Notes: generated by a model from the letters alone, not told the origin. Shown: positions 1 to 8,351, counted from the stretch's first letter. The stretch is DNA of 64,000 nt from Rhodovarius lipocyclicus (GCF_009900765.1 NZ_JAAABL010000006.1:62001-126000), one strand, 5' to 3'. Translations and numbers: made by a program.

Positions 1-2303
1 GCGCCCGCATCGGCCTCGGTGAAGCTGGCCGAGAGCTGGGGGGCCGCCGCCGTCAGGGTGATGGTGGTCAGGTGCGAGAGGTGGTCGAGCGAACCCGCGC
101 CGAGGTTGTCGCCGGTCAGCTCGATATGCGTCACCCCGGCCGCGATGGCGCCGATCGCCAGCTCCGCGCTGGTGGAAAAGCTGGCGGTGCCGCCCTCCAC
201 CGGGGTGGTGCCGCCGCCGCCATCGGTGATCAGGCCGAACATGATCGGCTTCACCGCGTTCACCTTGTTCAGGTTGGGCGTCAGCCAGTCATCCTGCAGC
301 ACGCCGCCGGTGTCGCCGCTGTTGGGGTTCCAGGCCCACCAGGCCCAGGACATGGGCAGCTTGCCCGCGCCGATGTCCTTGGTGCCGTCCAGGTTGAAAT
401 CGCCGCCCAGATACTTGGTGATGGCGTTCAGCCAGCCGCTGTCCAGCGGGTCCACCAGCTTGGTGCCCCATTCGCCCAGCAGGATGGGGGCGATGTTCTG
501 CTCGTAGATGTAGCCCCAATTGGCGCGGAAGATGTCGTCCAGGTTGTTCGGGAAGTTCGGGTCCTGGAACCAGGTCTGCGGGAAGACGCTGTTGGGATAG
601 TCGTGCGGCGAATAGACCAGCTGGTTGGCCACGTTCAGCACCACCGGGTGCTGGGCCACGCCTTGCAGGTTGCCGCCCCACCAGTAGTTGTTGCCCTGGT
701 AGCTCTCCACGCCTTCCACGATGATCAGCCATTGCGGCGCCACGTTCAGGATGGCGTTGCCGATGCGCTGGGCGGCGGCCTGCCAGTCATTCGCGCCGCC
801 ATCGCCCCAGGTCGCGTTGTGCGGCTCATTGGCCAGATCCGCGCCGATGACGGTGGAGTTGCCGGCATAGCGGTTGGCCAGCATCACCCAGTTCTCGATC
901 ATCTTCGATTCCGGGTAAGCGCTGCTGTACCACAGCCCGTTGCCGTTCGGCCCCGCCCCCGCCTCGCTGCGGTGGTGGTCGAAGAAGATCTTCAGGCCGA
1001 CCTGGCCCGCGTATTCCACGATCTTGTCGTAGACCTGCAGCACCGTCAGGCCCTGAAGGTCCGGGTTCAGCGCGAAGTCGATGCCGTTGGGCACCTTGCC
1101 CGGCTCCAGAGCCTCGTCGCTGTAGGGCAGGCGGATGGTGTTGAAGCCCAGCTCCACCATCTGGTCCAGCATGTCCTTGTAGCCGCGCGACCACAGCCCG
1201 TGCGGGACATAGGTGGTGCTCTCGCCGCCGAACCAGCTGGTGGCGTTGATCTGCACCGCCTCGCCCGAGGCATTGACGATCTGGTTGCCGTCCGTGTGCA
1301 GATAGCCGCTGCTGGCCGCCACGGGGTCATGGATGGTGGCGGTGGCCGACAGGCTGGGCGGGGTGGCGCCGGCCGCGTGGGTCAGGTTGAGGGCGAAGGT
1401 CTCGTTGCCCTCCGCCACGCCATCGCCCGCCACCTGCACGCTCAGGGTCTTGCTGGTCTCGCCCGGGTTGAACACCAGCGTGCCGGAGATGGCGGTGTAG
1501 TCGCTGCCCGCATGGGCGGTGGCGTCGGCCGTGGCATAGGCCACCTGCACCACCTCGGTGGAGGCATGGGACAGGGTGATGGTGAAGGTCGCGGCCTTGG
1601 CGCCGCTGGCGGGCTCCGTCACCGAGATATCGGAAAGACTGAGCGCTGGCGGGCCGGCGGGGGCCACCGTGTCCGTCACCGTCACCACACCCGTCGCATC
1701 CGACAGCGTGGCGCCATTGGCGTTGGAAAGCGTGACGTTCAGGCTTTCCGTGCCCTCGGTCAGCGTATCGGCCAGGACGGGGATGGTGATGGTCTTGCTG
1801 GTCTCGCCGGCGGCGAAGGTCAGCGTGCCGCTGGTGGCGGTGTAGTCGAGGCCCGCCGTGGCGGTGCCCCCGCCCGTGGCGTAATCGACCGTGACGCTAC
1901 CGGTGGCCGGCGCGCTGAGCGTGACCGTCAGCGTGGCGTTGGCGACGCCCGAGGCGGGCTCCGCCAGCGTGACGTCGGAGATGGCCAGCCCCGGCAGCGC
2001 CGTGCCCGCCCCGCCTGTGCCGGTGGCCAGGCCGCTGATCTGGCTGAAGCTGCCCGCCGCCTGGAAGCCGAAGCCGGTGGAGGCGCCCGCCGCGATGGTG
2101 CCGTTATAGTCGAGGTTGCCCAGCACATAATGCGTGCCGACATGGCTGACGATGCGGGCGTTCCACACATTCGTCAGCGCGAAGGGCGCGTCGAAGGCGA
2201 CGGTCCAGCCATTGGCGGCGCTGCCCGTCGCATTGACCGTGAAATCCGCCACGAACCCGCCATCCCAGGCGCTGCGCAGCGTGGCGTTGACTGTCTCGAC
2301 CAT
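1..2303 (-). CDS. Multidomain GH5 endoglucanase (CBM2 - two Calx-beta - GH5), 3' end outside window
   Basis: The reading frame opens at ATG 2303 and runs without a stop to the window edge, giving 767 visible residues. Residues about 8-95 look like a family 2 carbohydrate-binding module, rich in Trp and beta strand. Residues about 105-212 and 220-325 are two Calx-beta repeats (Asp/Glu-rich, GLDYTATSGTLTF and GSDYTAISGTL). Residues about 335-665 form a GH5 catalytic barrel: the acid/base is Glu493 in ANEPHN and the nucleophile is Glu611 in LLGEWG. Such enzymes hydrolyse beta-1,4-glucan or related polymers outside the cell. No signal peptide is visible, although every domain is of extracellular type. 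I infer type I secretion through a C-terminal signal beyond the edge. The segment after the barrel is not recognised. Substrate (cellulose versus another glucan or mannan) cannot be told by eye. Confidence 0.85.
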   Translation of the reverse strand, partial: MVETVNATLRSAWDGGFVADFTVNATGSAANGWTVAFDAPFALTNVWNARIVSHVGTHYVLGNLDYNGTIAAGASTGFGFQAAGSFSQISGLATGTGGAGTALPGLAISDVTLAEPASGVANATLTVTLSAPATGSVTVDYATGGGTATAGLDYTATSGTLTFAAGETSKTITIPVLADTLTEGTESLNVTLSNANGATLSDATGVVTVTDTVAPAGPPALSLSDISVTEPASGAKAATFTITLSHASTEVVQVAYATADATAHAGSDYTAISGTLVFNPGETSKTLSVQVAGDGVAEGNETFALNLTHAAGATPPSLSATATIHDPVAASSGYLHTDGNQIVNASGEAVQINATSWFGGESTTYVPHGLWSRGYKDMLDQMVELGFNTIRLPYSDEALEPGKVPNGIDFALNPDLQGLTVLQVYDKIVEYAGQVGLKIFFDHHRSEAGAGPNGNGLWYSSAYPESKMIENWVMLANRYAGNSTVIGADLANEPHNATWGDGGANDWQAAAQRIGNAILNVAPQWLIIVEGVESYQGNNYWWGGNLQGVAQHPVVLNVANQLVYSPHDYPNSVFPQTWFQDPNFPNNLDDIFRANWGYIYEQNIAPILLGEWGTKLVDPLDSGWLNAITKYLGGDFNLDGTKDIGAGKLPMSWAWWAWNPNSGDTGGVLQDDWLTPNLNKVNAVKPIMFGLITDGGGGTTPVEGGTASFSTSAELAIGAIAAGVTHIELTGDNLGAGSLDHLSHLTTITLTAAAPQLSASFTEADAG

Positions 2304-2486
2304 ACCCCGATCCCCCGCGGAACAACCGCTCTCTGGGGGGACCATATCCGGCAAGGCCTTGGCGAACACCGCCAAATCAATGCGTTAGCGAAATCTTTAC
2401 CTGGGTATGATCGGCGCACAATCCACGACAGAACTCGGCATTACTCAACCCACAAGTGTAGGCCAAGGAATAAATAACTGTCGCGC

Positions 2487-3125
2487 TCAGTCGCTCTGTC
2501 GCGCCGCGGCGACGAAGGCACGAATCAGCGAGACACTCTTCACCCCGCGCGATTCCTCCACCCCGGAGGACACATCCACCCCGGGCGCGCCGCTGACCCG
2601 GATCGCCCCCGCAACATTCCCGGGCGTGAGGCCCCCGGCCAGCAGCCAGGGGCGCGGGATGGTCCGCCCGGCCAGCAGCGCCCATTCGAAGGGATGCGCG
2701 TTGCCGCCCGGCAGCACGGCATCGGGCGCGGGCTTCGCATCCAGCAGGAAGCGGTCCACCACCGGGGCGTAATCGGCCAGCTGGTCCAGGTCGGCGGCGG
2801 CCCCCACCCCGATCGCCTTCATCACCGGCAGGCCGAAGCGCGCGCGGATCTCGGCGCAGCGGGCCGGGGTTTCGGCGCCGTGCAGTTGCAGCACATCCAG
2901 CTTCACGGCGGCCAGGGTGGCGGCCAGCGTGGCGTCATCCGCATCCACGAACAGCCCCACCCGGCGCGGACCACCGGCCACGGCCGCGCTCAGCGCGCCC
3001 GCCTGCCCAGGCGTGACCGCGCGCGGCGAGGGCGAGAAGAACACGAAGCCCACGAAATCCACGGCCAACTCGGTGCAGAGCGCGAGGCTCCCGGCATCCC
3101 GCAGGCCGCAGATCTTCACCTCCAT
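2487..3125 (-). CDS. trpF: Phosphoribosylanthranilate isomerase
   Basis: This 212-residue TIM-barrel enzyme isomerises N-(5-phosphoribosyl)anthranilate to the deoxyribulose form in tryptophan synthesis. It begins [10 protein letters not shown], with the catalytic Cys6. The second catalytic residue is Asp129 in FLLDAKP. The phosphate-binding end LLAGGLTPGN (161-170) and the DVSSGVE motif (184-190) are typical. The frame stays open upstream, but ATG 3125 is chosen because it overlaps the pyrF stop by one base (TGATG) and matches the family N-terminus. It is the second gene of a pyrF-trpF pair. No trpB or trpA follows; the next gene downstream is the GH5 enzyme after a 183-base gap. Confidence 0.96.
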   Translation of the reverse strand: MEVKICGLRDAGSLALCTELAVDFVGFVFFSPSPRAVTPGQAGALSAAVAGGPRRVGLFVDADDATLAATLAAVKLDVLQLHGAETPARCAEIRARFGLPVMKAIGVGAAADLDQLADYAPVVDRFLLDAKPAPDAVLPGGNAHPFEWALLAGRTIPRPWLLAGGLTPGNVAGAIRVSGAPGVDVSSGVEESRGVKSVSLIRAFVAAARQSD

Positions 3126-3835
3126 CAGCCGATGCCCGCGGCGATGGCTTTCGCCGCCGCCACCATGTCGGGCGCGCGGGTGATCGGGCGGCCCACCACG
3201 ATCCAGTCGGCACCGGCGGCCACGGCCTCGGCGGGGGTGGCGGTGCGGGCCTGGTCGCCGGCCTCGCTGCCCGGCGGGCGCACGCCCGGCACCACCAGGG
3301 CGGGGGTGGCCCCGAAGGCGTCGCGGATGCGCGAGACCTCCTGCGGGGAACACACCAGCCCATCGGCCCCGGCATCCAGCGCCAGACGAGCCAGCCGCAG
3401 CACCTGCTGCACCGGCCCGCCCGACACCCCGGTGGCGGACAGCGTCTCGGCATCGATGCTGGTCAGCACCGTCACGGCCAGGATGATGGGGCGGTCCTCG
3501 CCCGCTTCCTCGGCGGCGCGGCGGGCGGCAGTGACCATGGCCGGGCCGCCGGCCGCGTGAATAGTCAGCATCGCCGGGCGGATCGGCAGCAACGCCCGCA
3601 CGGCGGAACCCACCGTGTTCGGGATGTCGTGCAGCTTCAGGTCGAGAAAGACCGGCGCATGGGCGGCCACCTGCCGCATCGCGGCGGGCCCGCCAGCGCC
3701 GAACAACTCCAGCCCCACCTTCACCGGGCCGGTGTGCGGGGCCAGGGCGGCGGCGATCTCGGCGGCACGGGCAGGGTCCGGCACGTCAATGGCCGGGATG
3801 ATGCGGGAGGCGGCGGTGGTGGGGCGGGCAAGCAT
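3125..3835 (-). CDS. pyrF: Orotidine 5'-phosphate decarboxylase
   Basis: This 236-residue cytoplasmic enzyme decarboxylates OMP to UMP, the last step of de novo pyrimidine synthesis. The catalytic DxKxxD array is Asp65-Lys67-Asp70 in [13 protein letters not shown]. The phosphate-binding C-terminal part shows VPGVRPPG and [10 protein letters not shown]. Length is normal for the bacterial short form. It is the first gene of a two-gene unit and is translationally coupled to trpF through a 1-base overlap. The upstream side is occupied by a GC-rich dispersed repeat that separates it from the sterol-desaturase gene. Confidence 0.96.
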   Translation of the reverse strand: MLARPTTAASRIIPAIDVPDPARAAEIAAALAPHTGPVKVGLELFGAGGPAAMRQVAAHAPVFLDLKLHDIPNTVGSAVRALLPIRPAMLTIHAAGGPAMVTAARRAAEEAGEDRPIILAVTVLTSIDAETLSATGVSGGPVQQVLRLARLALDAGADGLVCSPQEVSRIRDAFGATPALVVPGVRPPGSEAGDQARTATPAEAVAAGADWIVVGRPITRAPDMVAAAKAIAAGIG

Positions 3836-3870
3836 GGAGGCTGTCTACAGGAAAATGGGGCGGGCTCCGA

Positions 3871-4007
3871 GAGGGGGCTTTGCCCCCGGCCCCCAGTCAG
3901 GGGCTCCGCCCCCGACACCCCCGCCAGGACCGTGCTCGGTCCTGGACCTAGATCAGTTGGTGCCCTTCCTGGCAGGCGGGGCGCCAATTCCCCGGGGTGC
4001 GGGGCCG
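3871..4007. repeat. Dispersed intergenic repeat, family B copy 1
   Basis: This GC-rich stretch holds several short palindromes. The strongest is CCAGGACC (3924-3931), a 6-base loop, then GGTCCTGG (3938-3945). The 31 bases at 3921-3951 recur exactly, inverted, at 15669-15699. A second module around 3954-3985 (TTGGTGCC then GGCAGGCGGGGCGCC) resembles 15588-15612 and 48799-48828. The repeat runs on into the 3' end of the neighbouring desaturase frame. No T-run follows the hairpin on either strand. Confidence 0.8.
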
Positions 4008-5021
4008 CTACGGTCCTGCCGGAGGTCCAGGGGGCAGAGCCCCTTGGTGGGGGCCCGGGGGCAACGCCCCCGTTTCTCCCCGCCCCACCAGCGCCCGCGC
4101 CACCTGCCGGAACCCTTCCCATTGCTGCCGCAGCCACCCGCCGCTGACATAGGCCTGCGGCGCCTCCGGGTCGCCCGTCTCGGGGAAGCGGTTGCGCTCG
4201 AAATTCGCGGTGCCGAAGATCCAGTCCCACACCGGCAGCAGCACGGCGTAGTTCTTGCCGGTGGCCCCCGCCCCCAGCACCCCGTGATGCAGCCGGTGGA
4301 AGCGGGGGGAGACGACCAGCCTTTCCCCCAGCCAGCCGAAATGGATGCGGGTGTTGGCGTGGGACAGGGTTTCGGCCACGCGCAGCACGGTCAGGATCAC
4401 CGGGAACTGGCCCGGCGGCACGCCGATCAGCACCGCGATGGCGCCGAGCCAGGCGGCCTGCAGCACGTCGTCCAGCACATGGTTGCGGTCGTCGGTCCAG
4501 AAGGTCATGTGCTTCTGGGCGTGGTGGATGGAATGCAGCGCCCACCACCAGCGGAAGGTGTGCTGGAAGCGGTGGCGCCAATACTCGAAGAAATCCAGCA
4601 CCACGATATAGACCAGCATGGCCAGCCACGGGATGTCCCGCAGGATGGGGAAGAACTCCTCCAGCGTCGGCGGGATCCAGCCGCTGTCGGCCAGCGCGCC
4701 CGAAAGCCAGGTGTCGGCCGCGAAGAACAGGATGAAGCCCAGCAGGGGCAGCACGCCCAGCCGCGTCAGCAGGGTATAGGCCACATCGGTGCGGATGGCG
4801 CGGCGGTCCTGGCCGCGCTCCACCGGGCGCCAGGCCTCCAGCGGGCGGCAGACGGCATAGACGACGGCCACCTGCACCAGCCCGAACAGGAAGAAGTCGA
4901 GCCAGGTGAAGGCATCCTCCGCCCAGTCCATCAGGCCGAACTGGTAGAGGACGGGCTGGATCGCCGTCTCGAAGATCCAGGTGGCCAGCAGGTCGTATTT
5001 ATCCGACAGCCAGTCCCACAT
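4008..5021 (-). CDS. Membrane fatty acid hydroxylase / sterol desaturase family protein
   Basis: A 337-residue integral-membrane di-iron oxygenase of the FA_hydroxylase superfamily. The three histidine clusters are intact: HxxxH at 150-154 (HRFQH), HxxHH at 163-167 (HSIHH) and HxxHH at 242-246 (HRLHH). They are set between hydrophobic helices near 42-60, 88-103, 133-146 and 190-215. The family hydroxylates or desaturates lipids; the substrate here is unknown. ATG 5021 overlaps the deacetylase stop by one base, which fixes the start; the frame extends upstream but is antisense-like there. The last 30 or so residues are Gly/Pro-rich (ALPPGPHQGALPPG) and are encoded by dispersed-repeat DNA, so the original stop may have been lost to repeat invasion. 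Confidence 0.88.
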   Translation of the reverse strand: MWDWLSDKYDLLATWIFETAIQPVLYQFGLMDWAEDAFTWLDFFLFGLVQVAVVYAVCRPLEAWRPVERGQDRRAIRTDVAYTLLTRLGVLPLLGFILFFAADTWLSGALADSGWIPPTLEEFFPILRDIPWLAMLVYIVVLDFFEYWRHRFQHTFRWWWALHSIHHAQKHMTFWTDDRNHVLDDVLQAAWLGAIAVLIGVPPGQFPVILTVLRVAETLSHANTRIHFGWLGERLVVSPRFHRLHHGVLGAGATGKNYAVLLPVWDWIFGTANFERNRFPETGDPEAPQAYVSGGWLRQQWEGFRQVARALVGRGETGALPPGPHQGALPPGPPAGP

Positions 5022-5773
5022 CAGGCCCCGCCCTCCGACATCCCGCCCTCTGGCAGCAGGGCGAAGCGGTGGCCGCGGGCCAGCAGCCCGGCCATCAGAT
5101 CGTCGAAGATGCCCGCGAAGGGCTCCCGCCGGCTGCGCACGCCCCAATGCATCACCAGCACCTCGCCGGGGCGGATATTGGCGAGGTTCCGGCGCAGCAG
5201 GGCGGCGTTGGGGTGGGCGGCGCTGTCCAACTCGTCGCCCAGGAAGCCGTTGGCAGTCCAGCCCTGATGGCGCAGGCCGCAGGTCAGTGCCATCTGCCGC
5301 GCCTGGGCGGTCTGGATGCCGCCCGGGGCGCGCCACAGCGGCAGGATGCGGGCGGAAGGGGCGAGGGTACGCAGGGCCTCGATGGGCCGGGCCAGTTCGG
5401 CGCAGAGGCCGGCGGCGTCCAGCACCTCCGCCCCCTCACCGGCCCGGCGGGAGGCATAGCGGATGCGCCCCGCACCAGCATCGGCGATGTACCAGTGGCG
5501 CCAGGTGTGGCTGGCGAAGGCATGGCCCTCGGCGGCGCGGGCGCGCCAGAACGGGGCCCAGGCGGCATCCAGCGTGCGGTCGCCGCGAAAGGTGGGCTCC
5601 TGCGCCACGAACAGGGTGGCGGGGATGGCGCGGCGGCGCAGCACCTCCGCGATCTGCTCGGCCTCACGCGACCAGCCGGTGTCGATGGTCAGGAAGATGG
5701 GGGCCTGGGCGCGCGCGAGGCGGGGCAGCGCCAAGCCAGCCGCCGCCAGCGGCAGCGCCCGGCGCGGGATCAA
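5021..5773 (-). CDS. Polysaccharide deacetylase-like exported protein (NodB fold)
   Basis: With a TTG start at 5773 this is a 250-residue protein whose first 23 residues (basic MIPRR, then Leu/Ala-rich, ending ARAQA) read as a signal peptide. The NodB features are motif 1 TIDTG (Asp31), the zinc-binding HxxxH at 89-93 (HTWRH), LWRAPGG, and a final VLVMHWG. In classical members motif 1 is TFDDG; here the second, metal-binding Asp is Thr32. The role is presumably removal of acetyl groups from an envelope polysaccharide, or a related hydrolysis. The start is chosen because TTG overlaps the stop of the upstream gene as TTGA. It is the middle gene of a propeller-deacetylase-hydroxylase unit. Confidence 0.82.
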   Translation of the reverse strand: MIPRRALPLAAAGLALPRLARAQAPIFLTIDTGWSREAEQIAEVLRRRAIPATLFVAQEPTFRGDRTLDAAWAPFWRARAAEGHAFASHTWRHWYIADAGAGRIRYASRRAGEGAEVLDAAGLCAELARPIEALRTLAPSARILPLWRAPGGIQTAQARQMALTCGLRHQGWTANGFLGDELDSAAHPNAALLRRNLANIRPGEVLVMHWGVRSRREPFAGIFDDLMAGLLARGHRFALLPEGGMSEGGA

Positions 5774-6924
5774 TTCGCGTCTTCCAGCCGGGCGGGGCTG
5801 CGGCGGAAGAAGCGCGCGGGCGTCACCACCGGGCCCGGGGCCAGGGTGGGGGCGCCGGCCACGATCGGCGGCGGGTGGCCGGCGGCGGGTTCCCCGCTGC
5901 GGGCCGCCAGCGGGCTGGGCAGAGGGCGGGAGCCGGAGACGGAACCCGGCATGATCGCCGCGAAATCCGCGCGCATGCCTTCCCGCCGGGGCATCACGAA
6001 GATGCCGTGCGGGGAGCGGCCGACGCGGATGGTGTCCATGCTGCCATCGGCGGGGTTCAGGATGGCGACCCGGCCTAGCCAGCGCAGCGTCATCCACAGC
6101 CGGCCATCGGGGTCGAAGGCGATGCAGTCCGGCCCACCCGCGATGTCGAAGCGGCGCACCACCTCCAGCGTGTTGGCATCGACCTGCCACACGCCCGATT
6201 CCACCCGGGCCGTGGCGTAGAGGTAACGGCCATCCGGGGAGGGAAACAGCGTGTGGGCGCCGCGCGCGGTCTGGAAGGCGGGCGTCACCTCCCGCGTCTG
6301 CGGGTTCAGGCTGACGAAGCCGTCGCTGCCCATCAGCCCGATGAGCAGCCGGCCGCGATGCCAGATGATGCCCGCGGGCTCCGGCCCCACCGGCACGGTC
6401 CAGACCGTCTCGCGCTTGGTCAGATCGACCGCCGCCACCTCTCCGGTGCCTTGCAGCGTGACATAGACCATGCGGCTGTCGGGGCTGAAGGCGACATGGC
6501 TGGGCTTGTCCGACTGCCGGAAGCGGGCGGCCAGTTGCAGGGTGCCGGCATCGTAGATGTCGATCTGGTCCCGCCGGAGGGAGGCGACGACCAGATACTG
6601 CCCGTCCGGGCTGTATTCCAGGTGATAGGGGTTCGACACGCGCTCCCGCCGGCGGATCTCGCCGGTGGCGGGGTCGAGGAAGATCAGCTCATTGCCGCCG
6701 GAATCGCCGATCACCAGCGTGCTGCCATCGGGGGTCAGCACCGCGTGGTGCACCTCCCGCAGCACGGGCATGCGGCGCAGCTCCACGCGTTCCCGCGCGT
6801 CGATAACGGAGATGGAGGCTTCGCCGGAGTTCAGGACATACACGATGTCGGCCCTGGCGGGCGCCGTGAGCAGCCCGAAGGCGCAGGGAATGGCGAGAAG
6901 GGGGCGCGCGAGAAAACGCCACAT
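5770..6924 (-). CDS. Exported YVTN/YncE-type beta-propeller protein
   Basis: A 384-residue protein with a clear signal peptide (MWRFLARPLLAIPCAFGLLTAPARA, cleavage near residue 25-26). Repeated propeller blades follow: DIVYVLNSGEASISVID, LTPDGSTLVIGD, YSPDGQYLVVAS, FSPDSRMVYVT and PSPDGRYLYAT. The last 60 residues are Pro/Ala/Gly-rich and look like an unstructured tail. Such proteins are periplasmic scaffolds or binding proteins; no catalytic residues can be named. It is the first gene of a three-gene unit, and its TGA stop overlaps the deacetylase TTG. I infer a shared envelope function, but the partner molecule is unknown. Confidence 0.85.
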   Translation of the reverse strand: MWRFLARPLLAIPCAFGLLTAPARADIVYVLNSGEASISVIDARERVELRRMPVLREVHHAVLTPDGSTLVIGDSGGNELIFLDPATGEIRRRERVSNPYHLEYSPDGQYLVVASLRRDQIDIYDAGTLQLAARFRQSDKPSHVAFSPDSRMVYVTLQGTGEVAAVDLTKRETVWTVPVGPEPAGIIWHRGRLLIGLMGSDGFVSLNPQTREVTPAFQTARGAHTLFPSPDGRYLYATARVESGVWQVDANTLEVVRRFDIAGGPDCIAFDPDGRLWMTLRWLGRVAILNPADGSMDTIRVGRSPHGIFVMPRREGMRADFAAIMPGSVSGSRPLPSPLAARSGEPAAGHPPPIVAGAPTLAPGPVVTPARFFRRSPARLEDAN

Positions 6925-6970
6925 GGGGCAGCACCTGGAACGACGGGGATTTTAGGCGCCACAAAGGACA

Positions 6971-7002
6971 CCACCAGCGTGCCTTTTACAAGGCGCTGGT
7001 GG
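6971..7002 (-). terminator. Possible terminator hairpin after msrB
   Basis: An inverted repeat, CCACCAGCG against CGCTGGTGG with an inner CCTT/AAGG pairing, lies in the 96-base gap between the msrB stop and the start of the beta-propeller gene. No uridine run follows in the minus-strand direction, so it is only a candidate terminator or 3'-protecting hairpin. Confidence 0.35.
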
Positions 7003-7020
7003 CGAATACCCTGATGTGGA

Positions 7021-7431
7021 TCAATTTTCCGCCGGCTGGAACGTCAAAGCCACACCATTCATGCAGAAACGCTGCCCGGTGGGCTCCGGCCCGTCGGGGA
7101 AGACGTGGCCCAGATGGCCGCCGCAGCGGGCGCAATGCACCTCCGTGCGCAGCATGCCGTGGCTGCGGTCGGTGGTGGTGGCCACCCCCCCTTCCAGCGG
7201 CGCCCAGAAGCTGGGCCAGCCGGAGCAGCTTTCGTATTTCGTCTCCGCCTCGAACAGCGGCGCGCCGCAGCCCGCGCAGTGGAAGCGGCCGTCGCGCTTC
7301 TCGGCGTTCAGCGGAGAGGTGCCCGGGCGCTCGGTGCCATGGCCGCGCAGCACGCGGAAGGCATCGGGCGACAGGCGCGCGCGCCATTCCTCCTCGGACA
7401 GGGAGACGGGGTATTCGCGGGTATCGGCCAT
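7021..7431 (-). CDS. msrB: Peptide-methionine (R)-S-oxide reductase
   Basis: A 136-residue cytoplasmic repair enzyme that reduces the R epimer of methionine sulfoxide in proteins. The zinc site is Cys52-x2-Cys55 and Cys100-x2-Cys103. The catalytic cysteine is Cys123 in RFCMNG, and Cys69 in YESCSGWPSF is the likely resolving cysteine. ATG 7431 overlaps the msrA stop as TGATG. Its partner msrA lies directly upstream, so both epimers are covered by one transcript. The neighbouring ECF sigma/NrsF pair makes stress control plausible, but no matching ECF promoter was seen upstream of msrA. Confidence 0.96.
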   Translation of the reverse strand: MADTREYPVSLSEEEWRARLSPDAFRVLRGHGTERPGTSPLNAEKRDGRFHCAGCGAPLFEAETKYESCSGWPSFWAPLEGGVATTTDRSHGMLRTEVHCARCGGHLGHVFPDGPEPTGQRFCMNGVALTFQPAEN

Positions 7432-7979
7432 CAGCTCGCCTCCTGGATGCGCGCGGCGAAGGTCTTGCGGAACTTCGCCAGTTTGGGCGCGATCACCACC
7501 TGGCAATAGCCCGCCCAGGGGTGGTGGTTGAAGTAGTTCTGGTGGACGGGTTCGGCCGGCCAGAAATGCACCGGGCCGGTCAGTTCGGTGACCAGCGGCG
7601 CGGGATAGAGCTTCTCGGCCGCGATCTCCGCCATCACGGCGCGGGCGGTCTCGGCCTGGGTCTCATCGGTGGCGATGATAATGGAGCGGTATTGCGGCCC
7701 CACATCGGCGCCCTGGCGGTTGGGCGTGGTGGGGTCGTGGATGGTGAAGAACACCCGCAGGATGTCGGCGAAGGCGATGCGGGCGGGGTCGTAGGTCAGG
7801 CGCACGACCTCGGCATGGCCGGTCTTCTTGTCGCAGACCTGTTCGTAGCTGGGGTTGTCCACATGGCCGCCGGCATAGCCGCATTCGCTGGACAGGATGC
7901 CCGGCAGTTCGCGGTACACCGCATCGAGGCACCAGAAGCAGCCGCCGCCCAGGATGGCGGTTTCGGTGGAAGTGGTCAT
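7431..7979 (-). CDS. msrA: Peptide-methionine (S)-S-oxide reductase
   Basis: A 182-residue enzyme reducing the S epimer of methionine sulfoxide. The GCFWC signature has catalytic Cys14 and Cys17. Also typical are CGYAGG, a Tyr/Asp substrate pocket, and the C-terminal QNYFNHHP block. ATG 7979 is chosen because the protein then starts at the family's normal position; the open frame upstream is repeat DNA. It is translationally coupled to msrB. Its 5' region consists of the duplicated 111-base repeat, which must carry or displace the promoter. Confidence 0.95.
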   Translation of the reverse strand: MTTSTETAILGGGCFWCLDAVYRELPGILSSECGYAGGHVDNPSYEQVCDKKTGHAEVVRLTYDPARIAFADILRVFFTIHDPTTPNRQGADVGPQYRSIIIATDETQAETARAVMAEIAAEKLYPAPLVTELTGPVHFWPAEPVHQNYFNHHPWAGYCQVVIAPKLAKFRKTFAARIQEAS

Positions 7980-8107
7980 TCGCGGGCCCTCCGGTTCGAG
8001 CTGAAAGATAGGGTGCCACGCCGCGCGATCAATCCGGCGAGTCGCAGGGCGCCCGCCCTGCCCTGCCCTTCCAACCGACACGCCCTGCCGGATCTTCCGT
8101 TCGCCAG

Positions 8108-8218
8108 GAGAATCCCGGCGCAAGGCGCCGGGCGGCGCCCATAAGGCCGATATCGAAGGGAGGGACCGCATCGCGCCGCAAGCCAAGCCGCCGGAGGCGG
8201 CGCCCGGCGCCTGAGGGC
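8108..8218. repeat. Dispersed 111-base repeat, family A copy 1
   Basis: The repeat starts GAGAATCCCGGCGC and ends GGCGCCTGAGGGC. It is matched by copy 2 at 8241-8351 with only two differences (two G/A changes), in the same orientation and 22 bases away. A diverged, inverted copy lies at 42141-42252. It contains strong GGCGCC/GGCGCC palindromes. With the rest of 7980-8361 it makes up the only gene-free stretch over 300 bases in the window. Confidence 0.9.
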
Positions 8219-8240
8219 GTCATCATCTTCCCCCCGCCCC

Positions 8241-8351
8241 GAGAATCCCGGCGCAAAGCGCCGGGCGGCGCCCATAAGGCCAATATCGAAGGGAGGGACC
8301 GCATCGCGCCGCAAGCCAAGCCGCCGGAGGCGGCGCCCGGCGCCTGAGGGC
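8241..8351. repeat. Dispersed 111-base repeat, family A copy 2
   Basis: A near-perfect direct duplicate of 8108-8218 (two base differences by eye). It ends 10 bases before the tRNA-His 3' end. The frames open through it produce only low-complexity Ala/Gly/Arg peptides and are not treated as genes. Confidence 0.9.

Noticed and set aside
72-2477. Long plus-strand open frame of about 800 codons
   Set aside because: It is antisense to the GH5 gene, rich in Arg/Gly/His with no recognisable domain. The minus frame carries clear catalytic and binding modules.
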